The notes under the pieces are model-generated. The model did no database searches, was not told the DNA's origin, and was given only the letters and a program-made list of their open reading frames with translations. DNA of 64,000 bases from the NCBI GenBank assembly GCA_900540345.1, contig UQFK01000006.1, positions 21,897 through 85,896 on the forward strand, read 5' to 3'. The position numbers and the translations under genes were made by a program. Shown here piece by piece: positions 45,388 to 54,477 of this stretch. This DNA is from an uncultured Eggerthella sp. (GTDB lineage: Bacteria > Actinomycetota > Coriobacteriia > Coriobacteriales > Eggerthellaceae). The stretch's first letter is position 1. Every line of letters begins with the position of its first letter.

Positions 45388-46338
45388 CTAAAGCTTTAAA
45401 TTGAGGTCCATCGAAATGAGCTTATCCTTAACCTCTTCAATGGACTTCGCACCGAAGTTTCTAATGTTGAGCAGATCGTTCTCAGAATACTCGACCAGCT
45501 GACGAACAGAATGGATGCCTGCACGCTTCAAGCAGTTGTAGGAGCGGACCGAAAGATCCAGATCCTCGATCTGCTTATCAAGCTCCGCATTGGTCTCCTG
45601 ACTTTCTGGAGCGAAGATAGAAACTACCTCGCCCTCTTCGTCCTCTTCGATCTCGTCGAGAGAGAGGAACGCGCCCATGTACTGGTTGATGATGTTCGCC
45701 GCACGGCAAACAGCCTCGGTCGGGTTGATAGAACCGTCTGTCTCGACCTCAAGAACGAGCTTGTCGTAGTCGGTGCGCTGACCCACACGCGTATCGCTCA
45801 CGTTCATAGTGCAACGACGAACCGGCGAGAACAACGAATCGACATGAATGATACCGATCGGATCTTCCGTGCGCTTGTTGCGCTCAGCAGAAACATACCC
45901 GCGACCAACGCCGATGCGAATGGTCATTTCGAGCGTGCCACCATCAGCAACAGTTGCGATGACATGCTCAGGGTTGATGAGAGTGAATTCTGCAGGAACA
46001 TCAAGATCTGCGCCAGTAACGGTGCAAGGGCCCTCTGCGTGCACGTGGGCAGTAGCCTCCGTGTAATCACTCGAGAGCGCACTGAAAACCAAACCTTTAA
46101 CATTCAGAACAATGTCGGTGATATCTTCGATGATGCCTTCGGCAGTGGTGAACTCGTGCTGAACGCCCTCGATCTGGATAGCTGTTGGTTTCGCACCATC
46201 CAGCGAAGAGAGCAGAACACGACGCATACAGTTGCCCAAGGTGTATCCGTAGCCACGCTCAAGCGGCTCAACAATGAAGCGAGCAACGAGATCGTTAACC
46301 TCTTCTGTTGTAACTGTCGGCCTCATGAACTCTGTCAT
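45388..46338 (-). CDS. rpoA: RNA polymerase alpha subunit
   Basis: Alpha subunit of RNA polymerase, 316 residues. N-terminal assembly domain (FIVEPLERGYGYTLGN, RRVLLSSLDGA) to about 230, a linker with acidic stretch EEDEEGEVV, and a C-terminal domain (LDLSVRSYNCLKRAGI, LLNIRNFGAKSIEEVK) that binds UP elements and activators. It sits between rpsD and rplQ, 10 bases before the latter. Confidence 0.99.
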   Translation of the reverse strand: MTEFMRPTVTTEEVNDLVARFIVEPLERGYGYTLGNCMRRVLLSSLDGAKPTAIQIEGVQHEFTTAEGIIEDITDIVLNVKGLVFSALSSDYTEATAHVHAEGPCTVTGADLDVPAEFTLINPEHVIATVADGGTLEMTIRIGVGRGYVSAERNKRTEDPIGIIHVDSLFSPVRRCTMNVSDTRVGQRTDYDKLVLEVETDGSINPTEAVCRAANIINQYMGAFLSLDEIEEDEEGEVVSIFAPESQETNAELDKQIEDLDLSVRSYNCLKRAGIHSVRQLVEYSENDLLNIRNFGAKSIEEVKDKLISMDLNLKL

Positions 46339-46376
46339 ACCTTATAAGCCTCCTTAAAAACCGCAGTAGCGCTTAA

Positions 46377-46979
46377 CTACTTCGAGTAAAGTTCGACGAT
46401 GAGCTGTTCGTGAATGTCAAGATCGATCTGATCGCGCTCAGGGAGCGAAAGAACGCTGCCTTGAAGCTTTTCAATGTCGACCTCAAGCCATGCAGGAACG
46501 ACACGACCTTCGTTGGAAACGAGTGCGCTCTTGATGACCAGAAGTTCTTTCGACTTAGGACGTACAGAGACAAGATCGCCTGGGCGAACACGATAAGACG
46601 GAATGTCAACGCGCTTGCCGTTCACCTGGATGTGACCATGCGTGACGATCTGACGAGCTTCCTTGCGGGTCTTAGCAAAGCCAAGACGGAAGACAACGTT
46701 GTCGAGACGAGATTCCAGGATCTGCATGAGGTTGGAGCCAGTGATGCCTGGCATAGCCTTTGCGCGATCGAAATAACCATGGAACTGCTTCTCGAGAACG
46801 CCGTATACGAACTTAGCCTTCTGCTTCTCGCGAAGCTGCATGCCGTATTCGCTTTCCTTGCGACGACGCTTTGGTTGACGAATGGAGCTCGATTTGCTTT
46901 TACCGGTATAGCCGAGAACGATAGGATCCAAGCCCAGTTGACGGCAACGTTTGAGAACCGGAGTTCTATTAATAGCCAT
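46377..46979 (-). CDS. rpsD: Ribosomal protein S4
   Basis: Small-subunit assembly protein of 200 residues with the S4 RNA-binding domain (ESRLDNVVFRLGFAKTRKEAR, VTHGHIQVNGKRVDIPSYRV). The N-terminal region lacks the four-Cys zinc knuckle, so it is the zinc-free form. The gene lies in the order rpsK-rpsD-rpoA. Confidence 0.98.
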   Translation of the reverse strand: MAINRTPVLKRCRQLGLDPIVLGYTGKSKSSSIRQPKRRRKESEYGMQLREKQKAKFVYGVLEKQFHGYFDRAKAMPGITGSNLMQILESRLDNVVFRLGFAKTRKEARQIVTHGHIQVNGKRVDIPSYRVRPGDLVSVRPKSKELLVIKSALVSNEGRVVPAWLEVDIEKLQGSVLSLPERDQIDLDIHEQLIVELYSK

Positions 46980-46998
46980 AATAAACTGATCCTTTCAT

Positions 46999-47397
46999 TT
47001 AGACGCGACGACGCTTGCGCTGACGGCAACCATTGTGCGGAATAGGGGTGCAATCCTGAATGCTTGCAACTTCAAGACCTGCTGCCTGAAGAGAACGGAT
47101 AGCGGTCTCGCGACCAGAGCCCGGGCCCTTCACGAACACAGAGACCTTTTTCAGGCCGTGTTCCATAGCGGTCTTTGCTGCTGCTTCTGCTGCCATCTGT
47201 GCGGCAAATGGGGTAGATTTACGAGAACCCTTGAAGCCGACCGTGCCAGCAGACTGCCATGAGATCACATTTCCCTGAGGATCGGTGATCGAAACGATCG
47301 TGTTATTGAAGGTAGATTTGATATGAGCTGCACCAACGGCAATATTCTTGCGCTCAGAGCGCTTAATGCGGGTGCGAACGTTTTTCTTAGCTGCCAC
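46999..47397 (-). CDS. rpsK: Ribosomal protein S11
   Basis: Small-subunit platform protein, 132 residues, with the conserved VGAAHIKSTFNNTIVSITD, FKGSRKSTPFAAQ and the C-terminal DCTPIPHNGCRQRKRRRV. Located 11 bases after rpsM. Confidence 0.99.
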   Translation of the reverse strand: MAAKKNVRTRIKRSERKNIAVGAAHIKSTFNNTIVSITDPQGNVISWQSAGTVGFKGSRKSTPFAAQMAAEAAAKTAMEHGLKKVSVFVKGPGSGRETAIRSLQAAGLEVASIQDCTPIPHNGCRQRKRRRV

Positions 47398-47408
47398 TTA
47401 CAACACCT

Positions 47409-47780
47409 CTACTTATTCTTCTTGCCGCCGATTTGCTTACGTGGACCCTTGCGAGTACGTGCATTCGTATGAGTGCGCTGACCGCGAACGGGCAGGCCAC
47501 GACGATGACGAAGGCCACGATAGCAACCGATCTCCATGAGGCGGTTGATGTTCTGGCGAACCTCGCGATGGAGGTCGCCTTCAGTAGTGATGTTTGCGGT
47601 GATATAGTCACGGAGCTTGGACAGATCATCCTCAGTAAGATCGCGAACACGAACATCAGGATCTACGCCTGTTTCCGCGAGGATCTTCTTAGAGGTGGTA
47701 GGGCCAATACCGTAAATGTAGGTCAAGCCGACTTCAATGCGCTTATCGCGAGGAAGGTCGACACCAACAAGACGTGCCAT
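47409..47780 (-). CDS. rpsM: Ribosomal protein S13
   Basis: Small-subunit head protein, 123 residues, with MARLVGVDLPRDKRIEVGLTY-type opening (ARLVGVDLPRDKR), YIYGIGPTTSKKIL and the basic tail ARTRKGPRKQIGGKKNK. It lies 18 bases after rpmJ. Confidence 0.99.
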   Translation of the reverse strand: MARLVGVDLPRDKRIEVGLTYIYGIGPTTSKKILAETGVDPDVRVRDLTEDDLSKLRDYITANITTEGDLHREVRQNINRLMEIGCYRGLRHRRGLPVRGQRTHTNARTRKGPRKQIGGKKNK

Positions 47781-47798
47781 GAATTAGTTCCCTTCTCT

Positions 47799-47912
47799 TT
47801 AACCTTGACGCTGCTTATGACGAGGGTTCTCGCAGATGACCAGAACCTTGCCATGACGTCGAATGATTTTGCACTTGTCGCACATTTTCTTGACCGAAGG
47901 ACGTACCTTCAT
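47799..47912 (-). CDS. rpmJ: Ribosomal protein L36
   Basis: Tiny large-subunit protein of 37 residues: MKVRPSVKKMCDKCK, then RRHGKVLVICENPRHKQRQG. The zinc ligands Cys11, Cys14, Cys27 and His32 are all present, so this is the zinc-binding form. It lies between infA and rpsM, the standard place. Confidence 0.98.
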   Translation of the reverse strand: MKVRPSVKKMCDKCKIIRRHGKVLVICENPRHKQRQG

Positions 47913-47999
47913 AATTCAATTTCCTTTCGGTTATGCGTTCACTTTATCAACACGCCCAGCCGCAGGCGGTAGTTTGTAAAACGAGGTTATAGTTGCTTT

Positions 48000-48218
48000 T
48001 TACTTATAGCGATAGGTAATGCGTCCGCGATCGAGATCGTAGACAGACAGCTCGACCTGAACCTTATCTCCAGGAAGGATCTTGATGTAGTGCATGCGCA
48101 TCTTTCCTGAGATGTGCGCAAGAATCTTGTGGCCGTTTTCGAGCTCTACACGAAACATTGCATTCGGCAGCGCTTCCAAAACCGTACCTTCTAGTTCAAT
48201 AGCGTCTTCTTTAGCCAA
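48000..48218 (-). CDS. infA: Translation initiation factor IF-1
   Basis: S1-like OB-fold factor of 72 residues: AKEDAIELEGTVLEALPN, FRVELENGHKILAHISGKMR, and DRGRITYRYK. I start at TTG 48218, with AAAGGAG 5 bases upstream, because it yields the normal IF-1 N-terminus. It heads this ribosomal operon; the secY-adk-map genes that usually precede it are not here. Confidence 0.97.
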   Translation of the reverse strand: MAKEDAIELEGTVLEALPNAMFRVELENGHKILAHISGKMRMHYIKILPGDKVQVELSVYDLDRGRITYRYK

Positions 48219-48371
48219 GATCGCTCCTTTAGCGAGATCGGACCAATATCGCACTCGCCCGTTTTACCGCGCAAAAGACCACGGCACACACGTGCAAGCC
48301 TTTCAATTCTAGGATAAGTTGCTATGACTCCATAATTTCTACACAATATCTTCTCTGAATGGTTCCGAGCA

Positions 48372-48399
48372 AAGAAAAAGTCTCGCAAAAAGCGAGACT
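48372..48399 (-). terminator. Terminator of tRNA-Lys
   Basis: On the minus strand, AGTCTCGC (48392-48399) pairs with GCGAGACT (48379-48386), followed by TTTTTC. Confidence 0.8.
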
Positions 48400-48411
48400 G
48401 AGCAGTTGGAA

Positions 48412-48487
48412 TGGTGCGCCGTGAGGGAATCGAACCCGCGACCTTGGGATTAAAAGTCCCCTGCTCTACCAACTGAGCTAACGGCGC
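48412..48487 (-). tRNA. tRNA-Lys (anticodon TTT)
   Basis: 76-base cloverleaf with CCA encoded: acceptor GCGCCGT/ACGGCGC, D-arm GCTC/GAGC, anticodon loop CTTTTAA, T-arm GCGGG TTCGATT CCCTC. It has its own promoter and terminator. Confidence 0.97.
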
Positions 48488-48501
48488 TTATGCAAACAAG
48501 T

Positions 48502-48530
48502 ATTCTATCTTTCAACCCGAGGAGGGTCAA
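48502..48530 (-). promoter_or_regulatory. Promoter of tRNA-Lys
   Basis: On the minus strand TTGACC (48525-48530) and TAGAAT (48502-48507) are 17 bases apart; the tRNA starts 15 bases after the -10 element. Confidence 0.7.
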
Positions 48531-48580
48531 GGTCTTTCTCAATCGAGGAAAGACACTGTGATAACGACATCCATGATTCT

Positions 48581-49051
48581 CTAAAGGAGACGATCCTCCT
48601 CCAAGTCGATGAATTCAACAGACTTTACTTTGCCTTCATCCACAAAGAGACGAGCAAGGCTTTTGTGGCTTCCACCACGCGGGCGCGAAGGGCTGCCGGG
48701 ATTCAAGAACAGCACACCATTCTTGCCATACTGCTCGCGCGGGACATGCGTGTGTCCGTGAATGACGACATGAACATCTTCAGGTACGGTGCCGATATCC
48801 TCAGGACGATGCACCATACGAAAGCGCACTCCGCCTAAGATCGGCGACGCAATGCCTTTGACGCGCGGACCCAGATCGTAGCGATCGCAATTACCGCGTA
48901 CGCAAATGGTAGGTGCGATGGTCTCAAGCTCGGCGAGAACCATGCGGTTTTCACTATCGCCTGCACACAAAATATAGTCGCTTCCTTGCAGTGCCTTGTA
49001 AGCCTCCGCACTCAACTGTCCATGAATATCTGATATGACTCCGATGATCAT
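48581..49051 (-). CDS. YfcE/MJ0936-type metallophosphoesterase
   Basis: Metal-dependent phosphoesterase of 156 residues with the complete motif set: SDIHG, AGDSEN, GNCD, MVHRP, HGHTHVP and NPGS. These bind two metal ions. The natural substrate in this family is unclear (several act on phosphodiesters in vitro). Its ATG follows the leuS stop without a gap, so it is probably translated with leuS. Confidence 0.9.
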   Translation of the reverse strand: MIIGVISDIHGQLSAEAYKALQGSDYILCAGDSENRMVLAELETIAPTICVRGNCDRYDLGPRVKGIASPILGGVRFRMVHRPEDIGTVPEDVHVVIHGHTHVPREQYGKNGVLFLNPGSPSRPRGGSHKSLARLFVDEGKVKSVEFIDLEEDRLL

Positions 49052-51610
49052 TTATTTGACAACGATATTCACCAAGCGGCTCGGGATCACGATCACTTTT
49101 ACGATGTTCTTTCCCTCGGTCGCCTTCGAAACAGCACTGAGCGCCGTTTCACGAATAGTCTCTTCACTTGCATCTGCTGGAACCGTGATGCGCGTCTTCA
49201 CTTTGCCATTGATCTGAACTGCAAGCTCGACCTCATTTGAAACTGCTTGGCTCGGATCAAATTCAGGCCAGGATTGCTCGTGGACTGACGTTGTGTTGCC
49301 AAGCGGCGTATGCCAAAGCTCTTCAGCCCAATGAGGAGCGAACGGAGCCATAAGCTTCACGAGCACCTCAGCGGTATCCAGGTCAAGCGCTCTGAGGTCA
49401 TTGCTTTGCGCACGAGCATCCGCAGGAATGGCGCGCAAATAGTCGCCGACCGCATTCGACAACTCCATGATCGCTGCGATCGCGGTGTTGAAATTGTTGC
49501 GCTCGATGTCGTCGATCACTTTGCCAACGAGACGATGACGTTCGCGATTGAGCTCTTCAGCAAGTTTTTCGCTCGCCTCTTTACCAGGGTCTTCCTGATA
49601 AAGCGTATCCTCGCCTGCCTGACCGACCAGATCGTAGACTTGGCGCCACAAGCGATTGAGAAACTTGTACATACCCGCAAGACCATCTTCGTTCCAAAGC
49701 TTCTCTTTATCAGGTGGGCCCATGAATAGCACTGCTGCACGTACCGCATCAGCACCATAGGCTGCGATCATCTCTTCAGGCGAAACGACATTGCCTTTCG
49801 ATTTGCTCATCACTTCACCGTGCTCATCAAGCACCATACCTTGACAGAGCAAATTCGTGAACGGCTCATCAAAATCGAGCATGCCCTCATCGCGCAGCAC
49901 CTTAGTAAAGAAGCGGCTATAGAGCAGATGCAGAATAGCATGCTCGATACCACCGATATACTGGTCGACTGGCATCCAGTAGTTCGCCTTTTTGGGATCA
50001 AAGGGCAATTCATCATCGTGCGGATCGGTGTAGCGCATGTAATACCAGCTCGAACACGTGAAGGTGTCCATCGTATCAGTTTCGCGCTTCGCTGGAGCGC
50101 CACACTTCGGGCAGGTTGTATTAATGAATGACTCATGCGTCGCAAGGGTCTCTCCTGCTGCAAGATCGATATCTTCAGGCAAGAGCACCGGCAACTGATC
50201 TTCCGGAACCGGCACGACACCACAGTGCTCGCAATGGATAGCAGGGATGGGATTGCCCCAGTAACGCTGACGGGAGATAAGCCAATCGCGCAGACGGAAT
50301 TCAACCGTACGCTTTCCTTTACCCATACGCTCAAGTTCAGCAACCACTGCCTCTTCTGCAGGGGAATGTTTACCGCCAACCATGCCTGTATACGGTCCCG
50401 ACTGTACGAGCACGCCTTCTGCCGCGTAAGCCTCGGGCCAATCGACCTCAGTCACAACCCTTCCCTGCTCGTTCTGAAGCTGCGGATAGAGCGGGTCGTC
50501 TTGCGAAAGGATGATAGGAATAATAGGAAGATCGTACTTACGTGCGAACTCGAAATCTCGTTGATCTCCACAAGGGACTGCCATTACCGCACCTGTGCCA
50601 TAATCGGCAACGATATAATCAGCTACCCACACAGGTACCTTTTCGCCATTGATGGGATTGATGACATAACGTCCGGTAAAGATGCCATGCTTGTCTCGAT
50701 CTCCCATAGCACGATCGAGTGCGCTCACTTTCTTCGCTGCTTCCGCAAATTCCAAAACAGCAGCTTCTTGTTCGGTTCCACTTACCAGATCAGCAAGGCC
50801 TGCATATTCAGGAGCGAGCACGAAAAAGCTGCAGCCAAAGAGCGTATCAGCGCGGGTCGTGAAGACGGTGATGGTCTCGTCGGTAGCCTTTCCTTCCAGA
50901 TCGCACAGCGTGAAATCGACTTGTGCACCTTCGGAACGTCCGATCCAGTTTGCCTGTTGTTGCTTGACGCGCTCTGGCCAACCCTTCAGTTGATCGAGGT
51001 CGTCTAGCAATTCCTGCGCATAATCAGTGATCTTGTAATACCACTGAGTAAGATCGCGCTTTTCCACCTCGGAATCACAGCGCCAGCAACGGCCCTCGAT
51101 GACCTGCTCGTTTGCGAGCACTGTCGCGCAGTCTGGGCACCAATTCACAGGAGAATTGCGGCGCTCGACCAATCCGCGCTCCCAAAACTTCAAAAAGATC
51201 CACTGGCCCCATCGATAATACTCAGGATCACAAGCGACAACTGTTCTGTCCCAATCGAAAGAAAAGCCCATGCGTTTGAAAGAGGCTTTTTGTGTATCAA
51301 TATTGGCATACGTCCATTTCGCAGGATGACTATGATGCTTGATCGCAGCATTTTCCGCGGGAAGACCGAATGCGTCCCAACCCATAGGATGAAGCACCTC
51401 ATAGCCACGCATGCGCCAATAACGCGCAACAACATCGCCATACGTATAGTTGCTCACATGCCCCATATGGATATCGCCTGAAGGATAAGGGAACATCTCG
51501 AGGACATAGCGCTTTGGCTTCGAAGTGTCCTCGGTCACCTCATAGAGCTTCTCGTCTTCCCAGACTTTCTGCCAACGAGGTTCGATATCGTGCGGATTGT
51601 ATTCTTTCAT
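49052..51610 (-). CDS. leuS: Leucyl-tRNA synthetase
   Basis: Class I aminoacyl-tRNA synthetase of 852 residues. HIGH-type motif PYPSGDIHMGH near residue 42, a zinc-like CPDC/CWRC pair in the insertion (NWCPDCATVLA, CWRCDSEVE), the editing domain with TTRADTLFG, and MSKSKGN near 600. The C-terminal domain ends IVKVIVIPSRLVNIVVK. No T-box is found in the short leader. Confidence 0.98.
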   Translation of the reverse strand: MKEYNPHDIEPRWQKVWEDEKLYEVTEDTSKPKRYVLEMFPYPSGDIHMGHVSNYTYGDVVARYWRMRGYEVLHPMGWDAFGLPAENAAIKHHSHPAKWTYANIDTQKASFKRMGFSFDWDRTVVACDPEYYRWGQWIFLKFWERGLVERRNSPVNWCPDCATVLANEQVIEGRCWRCDSEVEKRDLTQWYYKITDYAQELLDDLDQLKGWPERVKQQQANWIGRSEGAQVDFTLCDLEGKATDETITVFTTRADTLFGCSFFVLAPEYAGLADLVSGTEQEAAVLEFAEAAKKVSALDRAMGDRDKHGIFTGRYVINPINGEKVPVWVADYIVADYGTGAVMAVPCGDQRDFEFARKYDLPIIPIILSQDDPLYPQLQNEQGRVVTEVDWPEAYAAEGVLVQSGPYTGMVGGKHSPAEEAVVAELERMGKGKRTVEFRLRDWLISRQRYWGNPIPAIHCEHCGVVPVPEDQLPVLLPEDIDLAAGETLATHESFINTTCPKCGAPAKRETDTMDTFTCSSWYYMRYTDPHDDELPFDPKKANYWMPVDQYIGGIEHAILHLLYSRFFTKVLRDEGMLDFDEPFTNLLCQGMVLDEHGEVMSKSKGNVVSPEEMIAAYGADAVRAAVLFMGPPDKEKLWNEDGLAGMYKFLNRLWRQVYDLVGQAGEDTLYQEDPGKEASEKLAEELNRERHRLVGKVIDDIERNNFNTAIAAIMELSNAVGDYLRAIPADARAQSNDLRALDLDTAEVLVKLMAPFAPHWAEELWHTPLGNTTSVHEQSWPEFDPSQAVSNEVELAVQINGKVKTRITVPADASEETIRETALSAVSKATEGKNIVKVIVIPSRLVNIVVK

Positions 51611-51644
51611 GAACGATCCTTAATGAACGGATTTGCCCTTTTAA

Positions 51645-51665
51645 GCGCATCGGAGATTGATGCGC
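51645..51665 (-). terminator. Hairpin after the RlpA-like gene
   Basis: Stem GCGCATC (51645-51651) with GATGCGC (51659-51665). On the minus strand TTAAAA follows, so it is a weak terminator at best between the RlpA-like gene and leuS. Confidence 0.4.
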
Positions 51666-51719
51666 ACAGGATTCATGACAGAATTATAGAACGAGTTGAC
51701 GGCTGCAAGGTGCAGCAGA

Positions 51720-52793
51720 TCAAAGAAAGCGGTAACTAACCGTACGAAGACCCCAGGCTTGGCAGGTACTAAAGCCGAACTTCTTGAAGACGCCGGGCTG
51801 CAGGTCAAGAGAGCGCGACCCACCGCCCATATAGCCGCAGTCGTTCACCGTAGCGATGACTGTTTTACCGTTATAGCGGATTTCGACCTTGCGACCTAGA
51901 TAAGAGCGATAGTTCGGCCAAGACATCGGCACAGCAACACCCATCGAGGTATCATTGCAGATCGCACCAGTTGCTGTTGTTCCAGGATTCGGCGTATTCT
52001 TATCGGACTCACCACCATAGGCAGAAGCAATACCTGTTTGCCAACCGCTTCCACTCGGAGCACTCGAAGTATCTTCGTTTGACGAACCCCCTGAGGAATC
52101 TCCGTCCGAAGTATTGCCCGTGTTCCAGTTATCGCTGATAGACGCTTCAGGGCGTTGCTGGCCTTGGAGCGAATTTGCCTGTTGCTGCAGCGCCTCGACA
52201 CGCGCACGCTCAGACTCGATCGACGATACTTTGGCAACAGCCGAAGACACAACCTGTTCAGCCTGTGCTTTCTTCGACTCCGCTTCAGCAGCGAGCGCCT
52301 CTTGTTCGCTCTTTTGCTGATCGAGCTCATCGAGCACGGTATTGAACTGTTCTGTACGCTTCTTCTGCTCCTCGATCTGTTCGCTCTTTTGCTGTTCGAT
52401 CGAGCTGTAATAGGTCACATTACGAATGAAAGACTCGAGTGAGTCAGAAGCGAGAAAGACATTTACAAGCGAATTAGCTGCTTCGTTCTTGTAGGAAGAA
52501 ACAAGCACCTTACCGAGCTCTTTTTGGCCGTCATACATAGCCTGCTGAGCTTCTTCAGCTTTATTGGTCGTCTCTTCGATCTGTCCTTCGACTTCAGCTA
52601 CGCGCGCTTGAATAGCGTTGTATTCCTCGGCGATCGAAGCAAGCTGAGCTTCAGCAGCGCTCAGTGTAGCTTGAGCATCGGAAAGATCATCCGCATGAGC
52701 GAGACTTGCTGGCAGAAGCGGAACCCCGAGCGAAAGAACAAGACAAACACAAAGGAGCAGTGTCGCAAACTGCGTTGTGATTCGTTTATACAT
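51720..52793 (-). CDS. Secreted coiled-coil protein with RlpA-like double-psi beta-barrel
   Basis: Exported protein of 357 residues: signal peptide (about 1-33, ending LAHAD), a long coiled coil (about 38-210, Gln/Glu/Ala-rich), a Ser/Gly/Asp-rich linker, and a C-terminal domain of the RlpA/3D type (ASAYGG, TATGAICND, ATVNDCGYMGGGSRSLDL). The coiled coil resembles the PcsB/CwlO N-terminal half. A role in peptidoglycan remodelling is likely, but the barrel lacks a clear lytic motif. No strong ribosome binding site is seen before ATG 52793. Confidence 0.87.
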   Translation of the reverse strand: MYKRITTQFATLLLCVCLVLSLGVPLLPASLAHADDLSDAQATLSAAEAQLASIAEEYNAIQARVAEVEGQIEETTNKAEEAQQAMYDGQKELGKVLVSSYKNEAANSLVNVFLASDSLESFIRNVTYYSSIEQQKSEQIEEQKKRTEQFNTVLDELDQQKSEQEALAAEAESKKAQAEQVVSSAVAKVSSIESERARVEALQQQANSLQGQQRPEASISDNWNTGNTSDGDSSGGSSNEDTSSAPSGSGWQTGIASAYGGESDKNTPNPGTTATGAICNDTSMGVAVPMSWPNYRSYLGRKVEIRYNGKTVIATVNDCGYMGGGSRSLDLQPGVFKKFGFSTCQAWGLRTVSYRFL

Positions 52794-52841
52794 AAACTAA
52801 GATGCTACCGTAGTTGCCCAATGCGGGCAAATTCACCAAAA

Positions 52842-54362
52842 TCAACGGAGCGAATTACCCGCGTACGGAGTCTTGTCACGCAGAACAACATCGTGTGCGC
52901 CACCCTCTACAATGGAAGTCGCACTTACCACGGTGATCTTGGCTTTCTCTTGCAATTCAGGAATTGTAAGAGCGCCGCAATTGCACATGGTCGACTTGAC
53001 TTTCGCAAGGCTCAGATCGACATTGTCCTTCAAAGAACCTGCATAAGGAACATACGAATCGACTCCTTCTTCGAAGGTCATGCCCTTCTTGCTGCCTCCA
53101 AGGTCGTAACGCTGCCAGTTGCGCGCACGCGCAGATCCCTCGCCCCAGTACTCTTTCATATAGTTTCCGTTGATGTTCACCTTATTGGTTGGGCTTTCAT
53201 CGAAACGGGCGAAATAGCGACCGAGCATAAGAAAATCAGCACCCATTGCAAGAGCAAGGGTCATATGATGATCGTAAACGATACCGCCATCCGAACAAAC
53301 AGGGATATAGATGCCTTTTTCCTCGAAATAAGCATCGCGTGCCTTTGCAACCTCAATGAGCGCAGTCGCCTGGCCGCGACCAATGCCCTTTTGTTCGCGC
53401 GTGATGCAGATCGAGCCACCACCGATACCGACCTTGATGAAGTCAGCACCTGCATCAGCTAAGAAACGGAAACCTTCTGCATCAACGACATTACCTGCTC
53501 CGACTTTGACCGAATCGCCATAATGATCGCGAATCCAAGCGATCGTGAGCGCCTGCCATTCAGAATAGCCCTCAGAGCTGTCGATACAGAGCGCATCGGC
53601 ACCCGCTTCTACAAGCGCAGGAACGCGGTCTGCATAGTCACGCGTATTGATTCCCGCGCCTACCAAATAACGTTTATGATCGTCGAGCAGCTCATTTGGG
53701 TTCGATTTGTGGCTTTCGTAGTCTTTACGGAAGACCATATAGAGCAAGTTATCGTCCTCGTCGACAATCGGCAGCGAATTGAGCTTGTTATCCCAAATGA
53801 TATCGTTAGCAACTTTGAGAGATGTCTCGGCATCGGCAACGATAAGTGAAGAGCGAGGTGTCATAAATTCTGTGACCGGTGTATCGAGATCCATACGAGA
53901 GAGACGATAATCGCGGCCCGTAACGATGCCGAGCAACTTACCTTGCGAACGACCACCCTCTGTGATAGGCATCGTGGTATGTCCACGGCGCTCCTTGAGC
54001 TCGACCACATCAGCAAGCGTTGCGGTAGGAGGAAGGTTCGAGTCGGAACGCACAAAGCCAGCCTTATGATCCTTTACGCGCGACACCATTGCAGCCTGAC
54101 TCTCGATCGACTGAGACCCGTAAATAAAGGAAATACCTCCCTGCTGCGCAAGAGCGACTGCCATGCCATCGTCAGAAACGGCCTGCATGATTGCAGAGAC
54201 CATCGGGATCGAAAGCGTAATAGCAGGCTGTTCGCCCTTCTTATATTTGACGAGTGGAGTTTTTAAGCTGACGGCCTCAGGAATGCAATCGGATGAAGAG
54301 TAACCCGGCACCAGCAAATACTCGTTGAAGGTGCGTGAGGGTTCGTCAAAAAAGTAAGCCAT
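52842..54362 (-). CDS. guaB: IMP dehydrogenase
   Basis: Converts IMP to XMP, the first step to GMP. 506 residues: TIM barrel with two CBS domains inserted (about 105-225). The catalytic Cys loop is GIGGGSICITREQKG, where the family usually has GIGPGSICTTR; the Cys is kept. The mobile flap and the IMP-binding CSDGGIVYDHHMTLALAMGA-type segment (PVCSDGGI) are present. AAGGAG precedes ATG 54362. A tail of about 30 residues completes it. Divergent compared with the standard form but clearly of the family. Confidence 0.93.
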   Translation of the reverse strand: MAYFFDEPSRTFNEYLLVPGYSSSDCIPEAVSLKTPLVKYKKGEQPAITLSIPMVSAIMQAVSDDGMAVALAQQGGISFIYGSQSIESQAAMVSRVKDHKAGFVRSDSNLPPTATLADVVELKERRGHTTMPITEGGRSQGKLLGIVTGRDYRLSRMDLDTPVTEFMTPRSSLIVADAETSLKVANDIIWDNKLNSLPIVDEDDNLLYMVFRKDYESHKSNPNELLDDHKRYLVGAGINTRDYADRVPALVEAGADALCIDSSEGYSEWQALTIAWIRDHYGDSVKVGAGNVVDAEGFRFLADAGADFIKVGIGGGSICITREQKGIGRGQATALIEVAKARDAYFEEKGIYIPVCSDGGIVYDHHMTLALAMGADFLMLGRYFARFDESPTNKVNINGNYMKEYWGEGSARARNWQRYDLGGSKKGMTFEEGVDSYVPYAGSLKDNVDLSLAKVKSTMCNCGALTIPELQEKAKITVVSATSIVEGGAHDVVLRDKTPYAGNSLR

Positions 54363-54477
54363 CTAAAAACTCCTTCTCTTCCTTAAAATCTTGGTAATGT
54401 TCCCATTATAGAGACCACATCAAACTTTCGTGTGCTTAACTCAGAAAAAACTTTTGAAGCCTTTCGCACTCTTATAT

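Noticed and set aside
51611..51719. T-box leader upstream of leuS
   Set aside because: The gap is about 110 bases and shows no T-box core sequence or specifier stem.
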